Assembly (NCBI RefSeq): GCF_001767255.1
Contig: NZ_CP017639.1
Span: forward strand, 952,875 to 1,016,874
DNA: 64,000 bases
Direction of reading: 5' to 3'
Source: Corynebacterium sp. NML98-0116
Lineage (GTDB): Bacteria; Actinomycetota; Actinomycetes; Mycobacteriales; Mycobacteriaceae
A program made the translations under genes and the position numbers. Shown one piece after another: positions 8,601 to 16,833 of this stretch. How positions within the stretch are numbered: the first letter of the stretch is position 1; each line of letters opens with the position of its first letter. Below the pieces are notes generated by a model. That model saw nothing but the letters and a program-made list of their open reading frames with translations. It did no database searches and was not told where the DNA came from.

Positions 8601-9137
8601 GTGACTGAAAAACCATCGAACTGGAACGTACCCAACGTCTTGACGTCGTTGCGAATCATTTTTATCCCCGTCTTCGCATGGTTGGCACTGGACCAGCGAT
8701 GGGGTGCGGCGTTCGGTGTGTTCGTCGCGCTGATGCTCACGGACAAGCTAGACGGAACAATCGCCCGTACCTACAACCTGATTACCGACTTCGGGAAAAT
8801 TGCGGACCCGATCGCGGACAAGGCCCTGATGATTACGGCACTTGTAGTACTCAACGTGGCGTCCAACCTTCCTGTGTGGATGACTATCGTCATCGTGGTC
8901 CGCGAGCTCGGCATCACCATGTGGAGAATGTGGATGCTGCGCAACGACCAAGTCGTTCCCGCGTCCAAGGGTGGCAAGGTGAAGACAGTGCTCCAGACGG
9001 TAGGTGTGGCGCTCTACCTGTGCCCGCTGCCTTCCTGGATGGACGCGCCGTCCTACGTTGTAATGGTGTTGGCCGTAGTCGTCACCGTGGTGACCGGCGT
9101 GCAATACCTTGTCGATGCTCGCAAGGTGAATAACTAA
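8601..9137 (+). CDS. pgsA: CDP-diacylglycerol--glycerol-3-phosphate 3-phosphatidyltransferase
   Basis: Makes phosphatidylglycerophosphate from CDP-diacylglycerol and glycerol-3-phosphate in the membrane, leading to phosphatidylglycerol and cardiolipin. The 178 residues contain the complete CDP-alcohol phosphotransferase signature D-G-x2-A-R-x8-G-x3-D-x3-D: Asp51-Gly52, Ala55-Arg56, Gly65, Asp69 and Asp73. About five or six hydrophobic helices follow. GTG 8601 is preferred over ATG 8535 because a -10 hexamer lies seven bases upstream and the longer version adds a non-family N-terminus overlapping the divergent promoter. It overlaps cinA by one base (TAATG). Confidence 0.9.
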   Translation: MTEKPSNWNVPNVLTSLRIIFIPVFAWLALDQRWGAAFGVFVALMLTDKLDGTIARTYNLITDFGKIADPIADKALMITALVVLNVASNLPVWMTIVIVVRELGITMWRMWMLRNDQVVPASKGGKVKTVLQTVGVALYLCPLPSWMDAPSYVVMVLAVVVTVVTGVQYLVDARKVNN

Positions 9138-9703
9138 TGCGAGGTACTGCATCCGATGTGATTGCGGAACTTACTAAGAGGGATGCAACAGTTGGGCTTT
9201 GTGAATCGCTCACTGCCGGTTTGGCAAGTGCCGCACTCGCAGGCGTTCCGGGTGCCTCCGCAGCGCTACGAGGCGCGATGGTGACTTACGCGACCGAGTG
9301 CAAAGTTACCTTGGCTGGCGTTCCCCAGGACGTCATCGATGAGTTTGGACCTGTTTCTCCGGTGACCGCGAAAGAGATGGCGAAGGCGGCAAGGCGGAAG
9401 CTCAACGCAGACTGGGGTCTTTCGCTCACTGGTGTGGCCGGGCCCAGTGAACAGGATGGCCACCCTGTCGGTGAGGTCTGGGTAGGGATCGCCTCAAGTG
9501 ATGACTGTGAAGCAGTTCTCGCAGGCGACATACTTTCCGACGCCCCTCTCGTACGCGGAACCATTCCAGGATTCAGTCATGCCCGAAACTTGCTACAGGC
9601 GCCGCGCAACGAGATACGCGAGTGGGCTGTTGAAGCAGCACTTCGCGTCCTGTTGCATGCCGTGCGGGAACAAAAACACGTTGAGGGGAGTTATACCAAG
9701 TGA
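9137..9703 (+). CDS. cinA: CinA C-terminal domain protein, nicotinamide-nucleotide amidohydrolase PncC type
   Basis: A 188-residue stand-alone CinA C-terminal domain. Enzymes of this type deamidate nicotinamide mononucleotide to nicotinate mononucleotide in pyridine nucleotide salvage. The CESLTAGL segment (residues 22-29) carries the active-site Ser region and LTGVAGP (near 96) is the other family motif. It lacks the N-terminal molybdopterin-binding-like domain of full CinA. Its start overlaps the pgsA stop (TAATG) and its stop overlaps the start of clgR, so the three genes form one coupled operon, an arrangement conserved in corynebacteria and mycobacteria. Confidence 0.88.
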   Translation: MRGTASDVIAELTKRDATVGLCESLTAGLASAALAGVPGASAALRGAMVTYATECKVTLAGVPQDVIDEFGPVSPVTAKEMAKAARRKLNADWGLSLTGVAGPSEQDGHPVGEVWVGIASSDDCEAVLAGDILSDAPLVRGTIPGFSHARNLLQAPRNEIREWAVEAALRVLLHAVREQKHVEGSYTK

Positions 9704-10077
9704 TGACTACGACACTTCTAATCGATACGCCGCTTGAGCCCTCGTTCGATGCACAGGATGAGGTCGCTTTTCCATTTCGCGAGTCTGGAACCCGCCAGAA
9801 AGAACCGCTGCTGAGAGAGGCGCTAGGAATGTCACTGCGAGCTTTCCGGGCGGATAAAGGCGTGACGTTGCGATCTCTTGCTGCTCAAGCTCGAGTCTCT
9901 TCTGGTTACCTCTCTGAGCTGGAGCGTGGGCGCAAGGAAGTTTCCTCAGAGCTGCTCGCATCGATTTGCGAAGCCCTGGACACTACGGTTTCAGAAGTTG
10001 TTCTCGAGGCTGTTGCGAACCTTTCACTGCAATCGATGAACGATGAATTCGCTACGGCTGATGCGATTCACGCATAG
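9700..10077 (+). CDS. clgR: ClgR-like helix-turn-helix transcriptional regulator
   Basis: A 125-residue XRE-type regulator. The helix-turn-helix spans roughly residues 45-100: [17 protein letters not shown], then [18 protein letters not shown]. In C. glutamicum ClgR activates clpP1P2, clpC and other proteolysis and repair genes and is itself degraded by Clp. Its place after pgsA-cinA is diagnostic. GTG 9700 and ATG 9703 are both possible; a GGGGAG sequence ends at 9690. The protein ends in a small-residue tail (ADAIHA), which may matter for Clp recognition, though that is inference. A PspA-type gene follows. Confidence 0.88.
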   Translation: MMTTTLLIDTPLEPSFDAQDEVAFPFRESGTRQKEPLLREALGMSLRAFRADKGVTLRSLAAQARVSSGYLSELERGRKEVSSELLASICEALDTTVSEVVLEAVANLSLQSMNDEFATADAIHA

Positions 10078-10097
10078 CGGAGCAGCGCTGTAACAGA

Positions 10098-10103
10098 TAG
10101 AAT
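10098..10103 (+). promoter_or_regulatory. Candidate -10 before the PspA homologue
   Basis: TAGAAT in the clgR-pspA gap would start a transcript near 10110 with a leader of about 58 bases. The -35 is not clear. ClgR control of the neighbour is plausible by analogy with mycobacteria, but no operator was recognised. Confidence 0.45.
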
Positions 10104-10167
10104 ACGAAACAGTTTGGCCGTGGACACGGCCAATTTCAATGCTCAGCGAAAGGTAAAACGCAACACT

Positions 10168-10995
10168 ATGGCAAACCCGTTTTCAAAATTCTGGAACTAC
10201 CTGATGGCACTTTTCGACAACAAGATCGAAGAGAATGCTGATCCAAAGATCCAGATTGAGCAAGCAATTTCCGAGGCTCAGCGCCAGCACCAGGCGCTTT
10301 CGCAGCAGGCAGCCGCGGTTATCGGTAACCAGCGTCAGCTGGAAATGCAGCTGAATCGTCGCTTGGAGGAAGTCGAGAAGCTTCAAGCGAACGCTCGCCA
10401 GGCGCTCCAATTAGCAGATAAGTCCCGCTCCAACGGTGACGCACAGAAGGCGACCGAGTATGAGAACGCTGCTGAGGCGTTCGCGGCGCAGCTTGTTACC
10501 GCAGAGCAGGGCGTTGAAGACACGAAGGCGCTGCACGACCAGGCACTTCAGCAGGCCGCACAGGCAAAGCAAGCCGTGGAGCGCAACGCGGCACACCTGC
10601 AACAGCAGGTCGCTGAGCGTTCGAAGTTGCTGTCGCAGCTTGAGCAGGCCAAGATGCAGGAGAAGGTTTCCGAGACCATGCGCTCGATGAACTCGTTGAC
10701 CGCCTCCGGCCCGAATTTGGACCAGGTTCGCGACAAGATTGAGCGCCGCTACGCGAACGCACTGGGTGCTGCAGAGCTCGCGGAGAACTCGATCCAAGGC
10801 CGCATGGCTGAGGTGGAGCAGGCTGGAATCCAGATGGCAGGCCACAGTCGGCTCGAGCAGATTCGCGCAGAGATGTCTGGCGAGTTGACCTCGGGAAAGG
10901 AACAGCAGTCGATTGAGCAGGGCAAGACCGGCGCCCCGCAAGCAAGTCAGGACGCCGTCGCACGTCGGATGCGTGAGCTCCGCGGCGAAGCCTAA
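10168..10995 (+). CDS. pspA: PspA/IM30 family membrane-stress protein
   Basis: A 275-residue, almost wholly helical protein with long heptad-rich coiled coils and very high Gln, Glu and Ala content, as in PspA/Vipp1/IM30 proteins that bind damaged inner membrane from the cytoplasmic side. The amphipathic N-terminal helix [17 protein letters not shown] should be the membrane anchor, and the N-terminal [11 protein letters not shown] segment is a family hallmark. ATG 10168 is taken over 10114 because the family N-terminus begins there; AAAGG upstream is rather distant (about 14 bases). A strong terminator follows directly. Confidence 0.9.
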   Translation: MANPFSKFWNYLMALFDNKIEENADPKIQIEQAISEAQRQHQALSQQAAAVIGNQRQLEMQLNRRLEEVEKLQANARQALQLADKSRSNGDAQKATEYENAAEAFAAQLVTAEQGVEDTKALHDQALQQAAQAKQAVERNAAHLQQQVAERSKLLSQLEQAKMQEKVSETMRSMNSLTASGPNLDQVRDKIERRYANALGAAELAENSIQGRMAEVEQAGIQMAGHSRLEQIRAEMSGELTSGKEQQSIEQGKTGAPQASQDAVARRMRELRGEA

Positions 10996-11007
10996 GGCGT
11001 GGTAAAG

Positions 11008-11045
11008 AAAGCTCCAGGATTTCTATAGAAACCTGGAGCTTTTGC
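11008..11045 (+). terminator. Intrinsic terminator after pspA
   Basis: AAGCTCCAGG (11009-11018) pairs with CCTGGAGCTT (11032-11041) around a 13-base loop, followed by TTTGCTTT. It stands in the gap between pspA and the convergent bioN and could serve both. Confidence 0.85.
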
Positions 11046-11071
11046 TTTGCCCTGCGAAGGATTGAAGGCGG

Positions 11072-11689
11072 TTAGTCGAGCGCGCCACGAGCGACAAGTG
11101 CATCGCCGATCTGTTCCGCCCTTCGGATACTTCGCACGATGAGCGGTACGCCAAACGCGAGGGGAGAAAATCCCAGTCCTCGGGCCTTGCGGGCGTCGAG
11201 AACTTCCTGCGATGTCTGCAAGATGAGCGGGATGAGACGGAGCGTGAGGGCGATAGCGAGGCTGATTTTCTCAGTTGGTATTCCGAAACGGCCGAGCGGT
11301 TTGAGGCCTTCCTCGAGCGATACAAGGAGCGCTTCAACTGTTGTGGTCAGAGTAAGAAGGTTTGCGGCGAGAATCGTTGCGAACAACGTAATCAGCGTGA
11401 CGCCGGCAAGCCAGATGCCATTTTGCCAGACAAGGAATGCGCCGAGTATTGCGAGCAAGGGAAGAATTGGCACGAGCTGATTGGCAACGATTCGGATCGG
11501 AATTCTTGCCACGATGTACAGAACGAAGATCAAGCCTAGCAACGTGAGCGCGATTGGGAACGTACGCCCGAAGTTGGTCGCTATGAGGATGTACAGAATG
11601 AGCAGTACGAATTTCTTCTTTGGGCTCATACGGTGGAGCAGCGTTTTGCCTGGGACGTACACGCCCATTGGTAGCGAGTCAATCTTCAC
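11072..11689 (-). CDS. bioN: Biotin ECF transporter transmembrane (T) component BioN
   Basis: A 205-residue membrane protein that couples the BioM ATPase to the BioY substrate-binding subunit during biotin uptake. About five hydrophobic helices are visible, and the two cytoplasmic coupling motifs of ECF T proteins appear as ALTLRLIPLI and LDARKARGLGF (about residues 145-172). The start overlaps the end of bioM by 11 bases, so the genes are translationally coupled. Corynebacteria lack the complete early biotin pathway and depend on this uptake system. Confidence 0.93.
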   Translation of the reverse strand: MKIDSLPMGVYVPGKTLLHRMSPKKKFVLLILYILIATNFGRTFPIALTLLGLIFVLYIVARIPIRIVANQLVPILPLLAILGAFLVWQNGIWLAGVTLITLFATILAANLLTLTTTVEALLVSLEEGLKPLGRFGIPTEKISLAIALTLRLIPLILQTSQEVLDARKARGLGFSPLAFGVPLIVRSIRRAEQIGDALVARGALD

Positions 11690-12374
11690 TGTTCGGCTCC
11701 ATTAGCTGAGTGTAGAACTGAATCGAGTCTGCTGGTGTGCCGTCGTATGCAATGACGCCGTCGTTGACACAAACTACTCGGTCGAAGTCACTGAGTAACT
11801 CTAGATCATGGGTCACCACGATTGTTTGTTGATCAAGCGAGTTCAATTCAGCGATTATTCGCCGACGGTTTCGCAGGTCAAGCAATGTTGTTGGCTCGTC
11901 TGCGATGATGGTGGTCGGTTCAGTCACCAGTACCGCGGCCAGCGCGAGAAGCTGTTTTTCACCGCCAGAGAGCGTATGAGGTGATTGTTCTGCCTTGTGC
12001 AAGAGTTTGAAGCGTTCCAGTACCTCATCGACGCGTTGCTCTTTCTCTGCCTTAGAGAGCTTGAACTTCTTCAATGAAAACGCCACGTCATCGTGGACTT
12101 GGGGCATGACAATCTGGCTTTCTGCGTCGGAGAACACGAACCCGACACGTCGGCGGACTTCAGAGCTACGAGTTGCAAGCGAAATTCCGTCGTAGAATAC
12201 CTCGCCTGTGCTCGGCTCTTCGAGCCCATTGATAAGCCGGACGAGCGTTGACTTACCAGAACCGTTCGAGCCAATGATGCCGATCCGATGTTCCTGCAAC
12301 GTAAGTGAAAATGGTTGGAGCAGTGTGTTGTCATTACGTACGACGCTCACGTCGTTGAAGCTGATCTGCGGCAT
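11679..12374 (-). CDS. bioM: Biotin ECF transporter ATPase BioM
   Basis: A 231-residue ABC ATPase energising biotin uptake. Walker A is GSNGSGKS (35-42), the ABC signature LSGGEKQ is near residue 139, Walker B with the catalytic Glu is TTIIADEP, and the switch His lies in VVTHDLE. It sits between bioY (14-base gap) and bioN (11-base overlap) in one operon read toward lower coordinates. It is a single ATPase for a dedicated-type ECF module (BioMNY), so no group II EcfA pair is needed. Confidence 0.94.
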   Translation of the reverse strand: MPQISFNDVSVVRNDNTLLQPFSLTLQEHRIGIIGSNGSGKSTLVRLINGLEEPSTGEVFYDGISLATRSSEVRRRVGFVFSDAESQIVMPQVHDDVAFSLKKFKLSKAEKEQRVDEVLERFKLLHKAEQSPHTLSGGEKQLLALAAVLVTEPTTIIADEPTTLLDLRNRRRIIAELNSLDQQTIVVTHDLELLSDFDRVVCVNDGVIAYDGTPADSIQFYTQLMEPNSED

Positions 12375-12388
12375 GGAAATAATCCAGT

Positions 12389-12961
12389 TTATGCGCGACG
12401 GAGTGAGGGGAGTGCAGCGCGAACTGCGAATGCGATGAACACAATCACTAGCACCTTGGCGGTGTCAGGGATGACAAACGGTAGCTGTGCTGCCCATGCA
12501 GCGCCAAAGGTCATGTTTGCGCGTGCCATCAATCCAAACACCCCAAAGAAGTACTGCAGGAACAGGCCAGCGAACCCGGCTCCAAGAAGGAGGGCGATAT
12601 TCACGAAAGAGCTCTTGCTGGAAGCGCGGTAGGCGATGAGACCTGCAACAAATGCGCTTGCGATGTAGCCAACCAGATATCCGATTGTAGGGCTTCCCAG
12701 GGCATAGACGACGGTGCGTCCACCTGCGAGAACGGGAAGAGCAAGTCCGATGAGGAGGAACAATAGCACTGTGTAGGTTCCCCGTTTAGGGCCGAGCACG
12801 AGCGCCGCGAGAATACAAGCAGCGTTCTGCATGACGATTGGAACGCCGGCAGCGCCGACTGGAATAGAGACAAACCCGAGTACGATGATCACCGCCGCGA
12901 ACACGGCGATGTATGCGAGGTCTTGGGCTTCAATCTTTGATTGCGGAATGCTTTTTGACAT
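12389..12961 (-). CDS. bioY: Biotin-binding S component BioY
   Basis: The substrate-capture subunit of the biotin ECF transporter: 190 residues with about six membrane helices and the BioY family segments GVPIVMQN (first-third helices) and SPTIGYLVGY. First gene of bioYMN. The ATG has no Shine-Dalgarno sequence; instead TACTAT lies seven bases upstream, so the mRNA is probably leaderless, and a palindromic operator overlaps the promoter (see the regulatory entry). Divergent from the DUF3046-recA side. Confidence 0.94.
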   Translation of the reverse strand: MSKSIPQSKIEAQDLAYIAVFAAVIIVLGFVSIPVGAAGVPIVMQNAACILAALVLGPKRGTYTVLLFLLIGLALPVLAGGRTVVYALGSPTIGYLVGYIASAFVAGLIAYRASSKSSFVNIALLLGAGFAGLFLQYFFGVFGLMARANMTFGAAWAAQLPFVIPDTAKVLVIVFIAFAVRAALPSLRRA

Positions 12962-12968
12962 AGCGAGA

Positions 12969-12989
12969 ATAGTACTTGAACAGTGTTCA
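12969..12989 (-). promoter_or_regulatory. bioY promoter with BioQ-like operator
   Basis: A perfect 13-base palindrome TGAAC-AGT-GTTCA lies at 12977-12989, directly upstream of the minus-strand -10 element TACTAT (12969-12974). The C. glutamicum biotin repressor BioQ binds a TGAAC-N3-GTTxx type palindrome at bioY, so BioQ repression of bioYMN is likely. The operator fills the spacer between -35 and -10. bioQ itself is not in the window. Confidence 0.75.
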
Positions 12990-13023
12990 GTTCGCTATGA
13001 AATCGTATTGATTTTTCTGCGCG

Positions 13024-13029
13024 TATATT
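13024..13029 (+). promoter_or_regulatory. -10 element of the DUF3046 gene, leaderless
   Basis: TATATT ends seven bases before ATG 13037; no ribosome binding site is present. It is back to back with the bioY promoter. Confidence 0.6.
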
Positions 13030-13036
13030 TGAGGCC

Positions 13037-13252
13037 ATGCGATTAACGGAGTTTCACCAACTCGTCCAGGATGAATTTGGGTCTGATCGGGCGTCATGGA
13101 TTATTGAGGCGCAACTTTTGCCTCGTCATGGGTGTACCGCCGCAGAGGTTATCGAAAATGGAGGCGATTTGCGTCAAGCCTGGGACGAACTCTGTGACGC
13201 CTTTGATGTTCCAGAGGCGCGTCGCCTTGGCGTAGATCGGCCGGGTTTCTAG
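13037..13252 (+). CDS. DUF3046 protein
   Basis: A 71-residue acidic protein that matches the actinobacterial DUF3046 family: the N-terminus MRLTEFHQLVQDEFG, the central AQLLPRHGCTAAEVIENG and the tail VPEARRLGVDRP are typical. The function is unknown. In mycobacteria and corynebacteria it lies just upstream of recA in the same orientation, so a link to recA expression or DNA repair is possible but unproven. Its start follows a leaderless-type -10. Confidence 0.85.
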   Translation: MRLTEFHQLVQDEFGSDRASWIIEAQLLPRHGCTAAEVIENGGDLRQAWDELCDAFDVPEARRLGVDRPGF

Positions 13253-13279
13253 CTGCTCTCGCCGTTTTGCACTTTTAAT

Positions 13280-13331
13280 TCGAACATGTATGCGTGTACA
13301 CTCTGGTGATGTCTCGGCACTTGCCTATAGT
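13280..13331 (+). promoter_or_regulatory. recA promoter region with a degenerate SOS-type site
   Basis: The sequence TCGAACATGTATGCGT (13280-13295) matches the left half of the corynebacterial LexA box (TCGAACA-N2-TGTTCGA) but not the right half. It is followed by the -10-like TACACT at 13297-13302; a second hexamer TATAGT is at 13326-13331. LexA control of recA is expected from family knowledge, but this site alone is weak evidence. The leader to recA would be about 135-155 bases. Confidence 0.45.
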
Positions 13332-13386
13332 CAGATCCAGATTTAGAAGTCATCGGGAACCGTAACCCTCGAAGGTGAGTCTAAAC

Positions 13387-13449
13387 ATGTGTGTGGGCGA
13401 TGGCGTATGCAAAAACGCCGCCGCCGAACTCGAACAGAATGAACATTAA
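13387..13449 (+). CDS. Short cysteine-containing upstream reading frame of recA (possible leader peptide)
   Basis: A 20-codon frame, ATG 13387 to TAA 13447-13449, encodes MCVGDGVCKNAAAELEQNEH; an in-frame GTG at 13375 could add four residues. The TAA is part of the recA ribosome binding site TAAGGAG, so its translation would end on the recA initiation region. M. tuberculosis also has a small cysteine-rich annotated frame next to recA, which makes the idea worth testing. No function is known and chance occurrence cannot be excluded. Confidence 0.35.
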   Translation: MCVGDGVCKNAAAELEQNEH

Positions 13450-13462
13450 GGAGAACATGTAA

Positions 13463-14572
13463 ATGGCTGCGAAAAAGAAAACCGCATCAGCCGCGAAAGA
13501 TCGCCAGAATGCGCTAGATGCTGCACTCGCAATGATCGAGAAGGATTATGGCAAGGGGGCTGTGATGCGTCTCGGTGATGAGAACAGGCCTCCAATTCGG
13601 TCGATTTCATCTGGGAATACGGCTATTGACGTCGCTCTGGGGATCGGTGGGTGGCCACGCGGCCGCATCGTTGAGATTTACGGACCTGAGTCTTCCGGTA
13701 AGACAACTGTTGCGCTTCACGCCATCGCTTCCGCGCAGCGGGCCGGCGGAATCGCAGCTTTTATCGACGCCGAGCATGCTCTGGACCCGGATTATGCCCG
13801 CAAGCTGGGCGTCGATACTGATAACTTGCTCGTTTCTCAGCCAGATACAGGGGAGCAGGCACTGGAGATCGCGGACATGCTTGTCCGATCTGGCGCGATT
13901 GACATCATCGTCATTGACTCGGTTGCCGCACTGACGCCTAAGGCTGAAATTGAAGGTGAGATGGGTGACTCTCACGTTGGCCTCCAGGCTCGGTTGATGT
14001 CGCAGGCACTGCGGAAGATGACAGGTGCGCTGTACAACTCCGGCACTACAGCGATTTTTATTAACCAGCTGCGTGAGAAGATCGGCGTCATGTTCGGTTC
14101 ACCCGAGACAACTACGGGCGGTAAAGCGCTGAAGTTCTACTCCTCGGTTCGTTGTGATGTCCGACGTATCCAGACGTTGAAGGACGGACAGGATTCCATC
14201 GGAAACCGAACCCGCCTCAAAGTAGTGAAGAACAAGGTTTCGCCACCATTCAAGATCGCAGAGTTTGACATTATGTACGGAGAGGGCATCTCTCGGGAAT
14301 CGTCCATTATTGACATGGGCGTAGAGAACGGCTTCGTGAAGAAGTCAGGTTCCTGGTTTACCTACGAAGGCGATCAACTTGGACAGGGCAAGGAAAAGGC
14401 GCGCAATTTCCTGAAGGAGAACCCGGACCTTGCGGACGAGATCGAGCAAAAGATTTTCCGTGCATTGGGGGTTGGCGAATTTGCCGATGATGATGCGCTG
14501 ACTGATGACCCAGTAGACATGGTGCCAAACATTGACTTCGACGACGAGGAAGAGCCAGCGAAGGCGAAGTAA
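13463..14572 (+). CDS. recA: Recombinase RecA
   Basis: Forms ATP-dependent filaments on ssDNA for homologous recombination and stimulates LexA self-cleavage. The 369 residues contain Walker A GPESSGKT (74-81), the catalytic Glu in FIDAEHALD, Walker [11 protein letters not shown], the loop L1/L2 region with [19 protein letters not shown] and GGKALKFY, and an acidic C-terminal tail. No intein is present, unlike M. tuberculosis RecA. AAGGAG at 13448-13453 gives nine bases to the ATG. recX starts three bases after the stop. Confidence 0.98.
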   Translation: MAAKKKTASAAKDRQNALDAALAMIEKDYGKGAVMRLGDENRPPIRSISSGNTAIDVALGIGGWPRGRIVEIYGPESSGKTTVALHAIASAQRAGGIAAFIDAEHALDPDYARKLGVDTDNLLVSQPDTGEQALEIADMLVRSGAIDIIVIDSVAALTPKAEIEGEMGDSHVGLQARLMSQALRKMTGALYNSGTTAIFINQLREKIGVMFGSPETTTGGKALKFYSSVRCDVRRIQTLKDGQDSIGNRTRLKVVKNKVSPPFKIAEFDIMYGEGISRESSIIDMGVENGFVKKSGSWFTYEGDQLGQGKEKARNFLKENPDLADEIEQKIFRALGVGEFADDDALTDDPVDMVPNIDFDDEEEPAKAK

Positions 14573-14575
14573 TAC

Positions 14576-15178
14576 GTGGCAACACCAGATCCGGAAAAGA
14601 TTCAACGCCTGCAGGACGCACTTGCCGAATGGGAAGCTACCGGTGGGAATGGAGAACTCTTCAACTACGAACGTGAAGAAGCCCTCGCTCCAGTACGGCG
14701 GCGTGCATTAAGGTTGCTGGATCAGCGACCGCGATCAGAGCATGAACTCAGGGAGCGTCTTGTCAAGGCTGAGTTCCCAGCGCCTCTCGTTGATGAGGTA
14801 CTGGCGTCTCTTCGCGCGTCCTCGCTTCTCGACGATCGGCGCTTCGCCCATGAATGGGTTCGACAGCGGGCGAAACGTCGAGGAAAGTCGAGAAGCTTTC
14901 TGGACCGCGAGCTCAGGGAAAAAGGAGTCTCAGAAACAGATCGGCGCGCCGCGCTCGCACAAATCAGTGACGAGGACCAACACGCAATTGCTGAAGCCCT
15001 CGCGGAAAAGAAGGCGCGAGAAGTGAAAACACCACCAGCGGGGCACGCGGAGTACACCCGCGCGCTGCGCAGGGTTGTCGGAGTGCTGGCGCGTCGAGGC
15101 TTTCCACAAGGTATGTGCATGTCTATCGCAAGAACTGCACTAGATACAAGGGTTGAATCACTTCGAGAGACTTCCTAG
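14576..15178 (+). CDS. recX: Regulatory protein RecX
   Basis: Binds RecA filaments and inhibits recombinase and co-protease activity. A 200-residue helical repeat protein with the RecX pattern: LLDQRPRSEHELRERL (about 46-61), a DDRRFAHEWVRQRA motif near 83, and the KGVS-type turn in LREKGVSETDRRAAL near 120. GTG start three bases after recA, so the two are coupled. A spacing of about 100 bases to miaB follows; in C. glutamicum the gluABCD glutamate uptake operon is inserted here, but not in this genome. Confidence 0.92.
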   Translation: MATPDPEKIQRLQDALAEWEATGGNGELFNYEREEALAPVRRRALRLLDQRPRSEHELRERLVKAEFPAPLVDEVLASLRASSLLDDRRFAHEWVRQRAKRRGKSRSFLDRELREKGVSETDRRAALAQISDEDQHAIAEALAEKKAREVKTPPAGHAEYTRALRRVVGVLARRGFPQGMCMSIARTALDTRVESLRETS

Positions 15179-15195
15179 GGAGCAATTTGCGGCGT

Positions 15196-15225
15196 TTGGG
15201 CGGGGTAGTTGGCAGTGGCTAGAAT
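15196..15225 (+). promoter_or_regulatory. Candidate miaB promoter
   Basis: TTGGGC (15196-15201) and TAGAAT (15220-15225) are separated by 18 bases. The transcript would start near 15232, leaving a 46-base leader with AGGAAAGG before ATG 15278. Confidence 0.55.
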
Positions 15226-15277
15226 GTTCAGCCGTGCCTGCGTAGGCCCGCGTAATCAACCAGGAAAGGCGAACCAG

Positions 15278-16804
15278 ATGGCTGCATCAAGGACATACGA
15301 AGTACGAACCTTCGGATGCCAAATGAACGTTCATGATTCGGAGCGGTTGTCGGGTCTGCTGGAAGATTCGGGGTACGTGGCAGTTGAAGATGGGCAGGCC
15401 CCAGACCTCATCGTTTTCAACACCTGTGCCGTGCGTGAAAACGCAGACAAGCGTTTGTACGGAACGCTTGGACATTTGAAAAAGGTTAAGGAATCGCAGC
15501 CTGATTTGCAGATTGCGGTTGGTGGATGTCTGGCGCAGAAAGACAAAGACCACGTTATCCAGAGAGCACCGTGGGTAGACGCGGTCTTCGGGACCCACAA
15601 TATGGGCTCACTGCCGGTACTGCTGGAACGTGCACGAGTACAGGGCGAGGCGCAAGTTGAAATTGCAGAAGCGCTCGAAGTATTTCCTTCTGTTCTTCCA
15701 GCGAAACGTGAAAGTAGCTATGCGGGCTGGGTTTCGGTGTCTGTCGGGTGCAATAATACGTGTACATTCTGTATCGTTCCGAGTCTGCGTGGCAAAGAAG
15801 TTGATCGCCGTCCGGGCGATATCCTCGCCGAGGTACAGGCGCTCGTGGATCAAGGCGTCTTAGAAGTCACTTTGCTTGGCCAAAACGTCAATGCTTACGG
15901 TGTGCATTTCGTTGACGAGGAAATGGAGCGAGATAGGTCCGCGTTTTCAAAACTGCTACGAGCGTGTGGCGAGATCGAAGGCCTCGAGCGTGTTCGCTTC
16001 ACCTCCCCGCACCCCGCAGAGTTTACATCTGACGTCATCGACGCAATGGCAGAAACCCCGAACGTTTGCCCGCAGCTACATATGCCGTTGCAGTCGGGGT
16101 CTGACAAAGTACTCAAGGACATGCGCCGTTCGTACCGATCCAAGAAGTTTTTAGGCATTTTGGATGAGGTCCGTGAGAAGCTTCCTGAGGCTTCGATCAC
16201 CACCGATATCATTGTCGGATTCCCAGGCGAGACGGAAGAAGACTTCCAGGCAACGCTTGATGTAGTTGAGAAGGCACGATTCACGTCCGCCTATACATTC
16301 CAGTACTCACCGCGCCCTGGGACCCCGGCGGCTGAAATGGAAAACCAGGTTCCGAAAGCTGTGGTGCAGGAGCGGTTCGAACGACTGCTTGAACTCCAGG
16401 AACGAATCAGCCTGGAAGAGAATGAAAAGCTCATTGGATCTGTGCAAGAACTCCTTGTTCAGCAGGACGAAGGTCGAAAGCACGAGACGACTCACAGAAT
16501 GTCAGGACGCGCTCGCGACGGCAGGCTCGTGCACTTTGCTGTCGATGAGGCCAATCGATCTGCCATCCGTCCGGGTGACATTGTTACCGCTCGTATCACC
16601 GAAGCAAAGTCATATTTTCTGATCGCGGATTCTGGTGTGCTTTCACACCGACGCACACTCGCGGGTGATCACGCTGAGGCAGGCGAGGTACCAACGACTG
16701 CACCTGTTGGGGTGGGACTTGGAATTCCTACGGTTGCACGTCCAGACATCGTTCCAGTGACTAACGTAAGCAACACTGGCTGCTGCACGACTCCTGAAGC
16801 GTAA
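15278..16804 (+). CDS. miaB: tRNA-2-methylthio-N6-dimethylallyladenosine synthase MiaB
   Basis: A radical SAM methylthiotransferase that converts i6A37 to ms2i6A37 in tRNAs reading UNN codons, acting after MiaA, which is encoded 4 kb downstream. With ATG 15278 (AGGAAAGG upstream) it has 508 residues. The auxiliary cluster cysteines are Cys14, Cys50 and Cys84. The radical SAM motif is Cys158-x3-Cys162-x2-Cys165. A TRAM domain follows (~380-450), then a C-terminal extension of about 60 residues that ends in GCCTTPEA. The longer frame from 15209 overlaps the promoter. Confidence 0.95.
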   Translation: MAASRTYEVRTFGCQMNVHDSERLSGLLEDSGYVAVEDGQAPDLIVFNTCAVRENADKRLYGTLGHLKKVKESQPDLQIAVGGCLAQKDKDHVIQRAPWVDAVFGTHNMGSLPVLLERARVQGEAQVEIAEALEVFPSVLPAKRESSYAGWVSVSVGCNNTCTFCIVPSLRGKEVDRRPGDILAEVQALVDQGVLEVTLLGQNVNAYGVHFVDEEMERDRSAFSKLLRACGEIEGLERVRFTSPHPAEFTSDVIDAMAETPNVCPQLHMPLQSGSDKVLKDMRRSYRSKKFLGILDEVREKLPEASITTDIIVGFPGETEEDFQATLDVVEKARFTSAYTFQYSPRPGTPAAEMENQVPKAVVQERFERLLELQERISLEENEKLIGSVQELLVQQDEGRKHETTHRMSGRARDGRLVHFAVDEANRSAIRPGDIVTARITEAKSYFLIADSGVLSHRRTLAGDHAEAGEVPTTAPVGVGLGIPTVARPDIVPVTNVSNTGCCTTPEA

Positions 16805-16833
16805 ACCACGCGACTACTGGAAGGGAGACTTCA

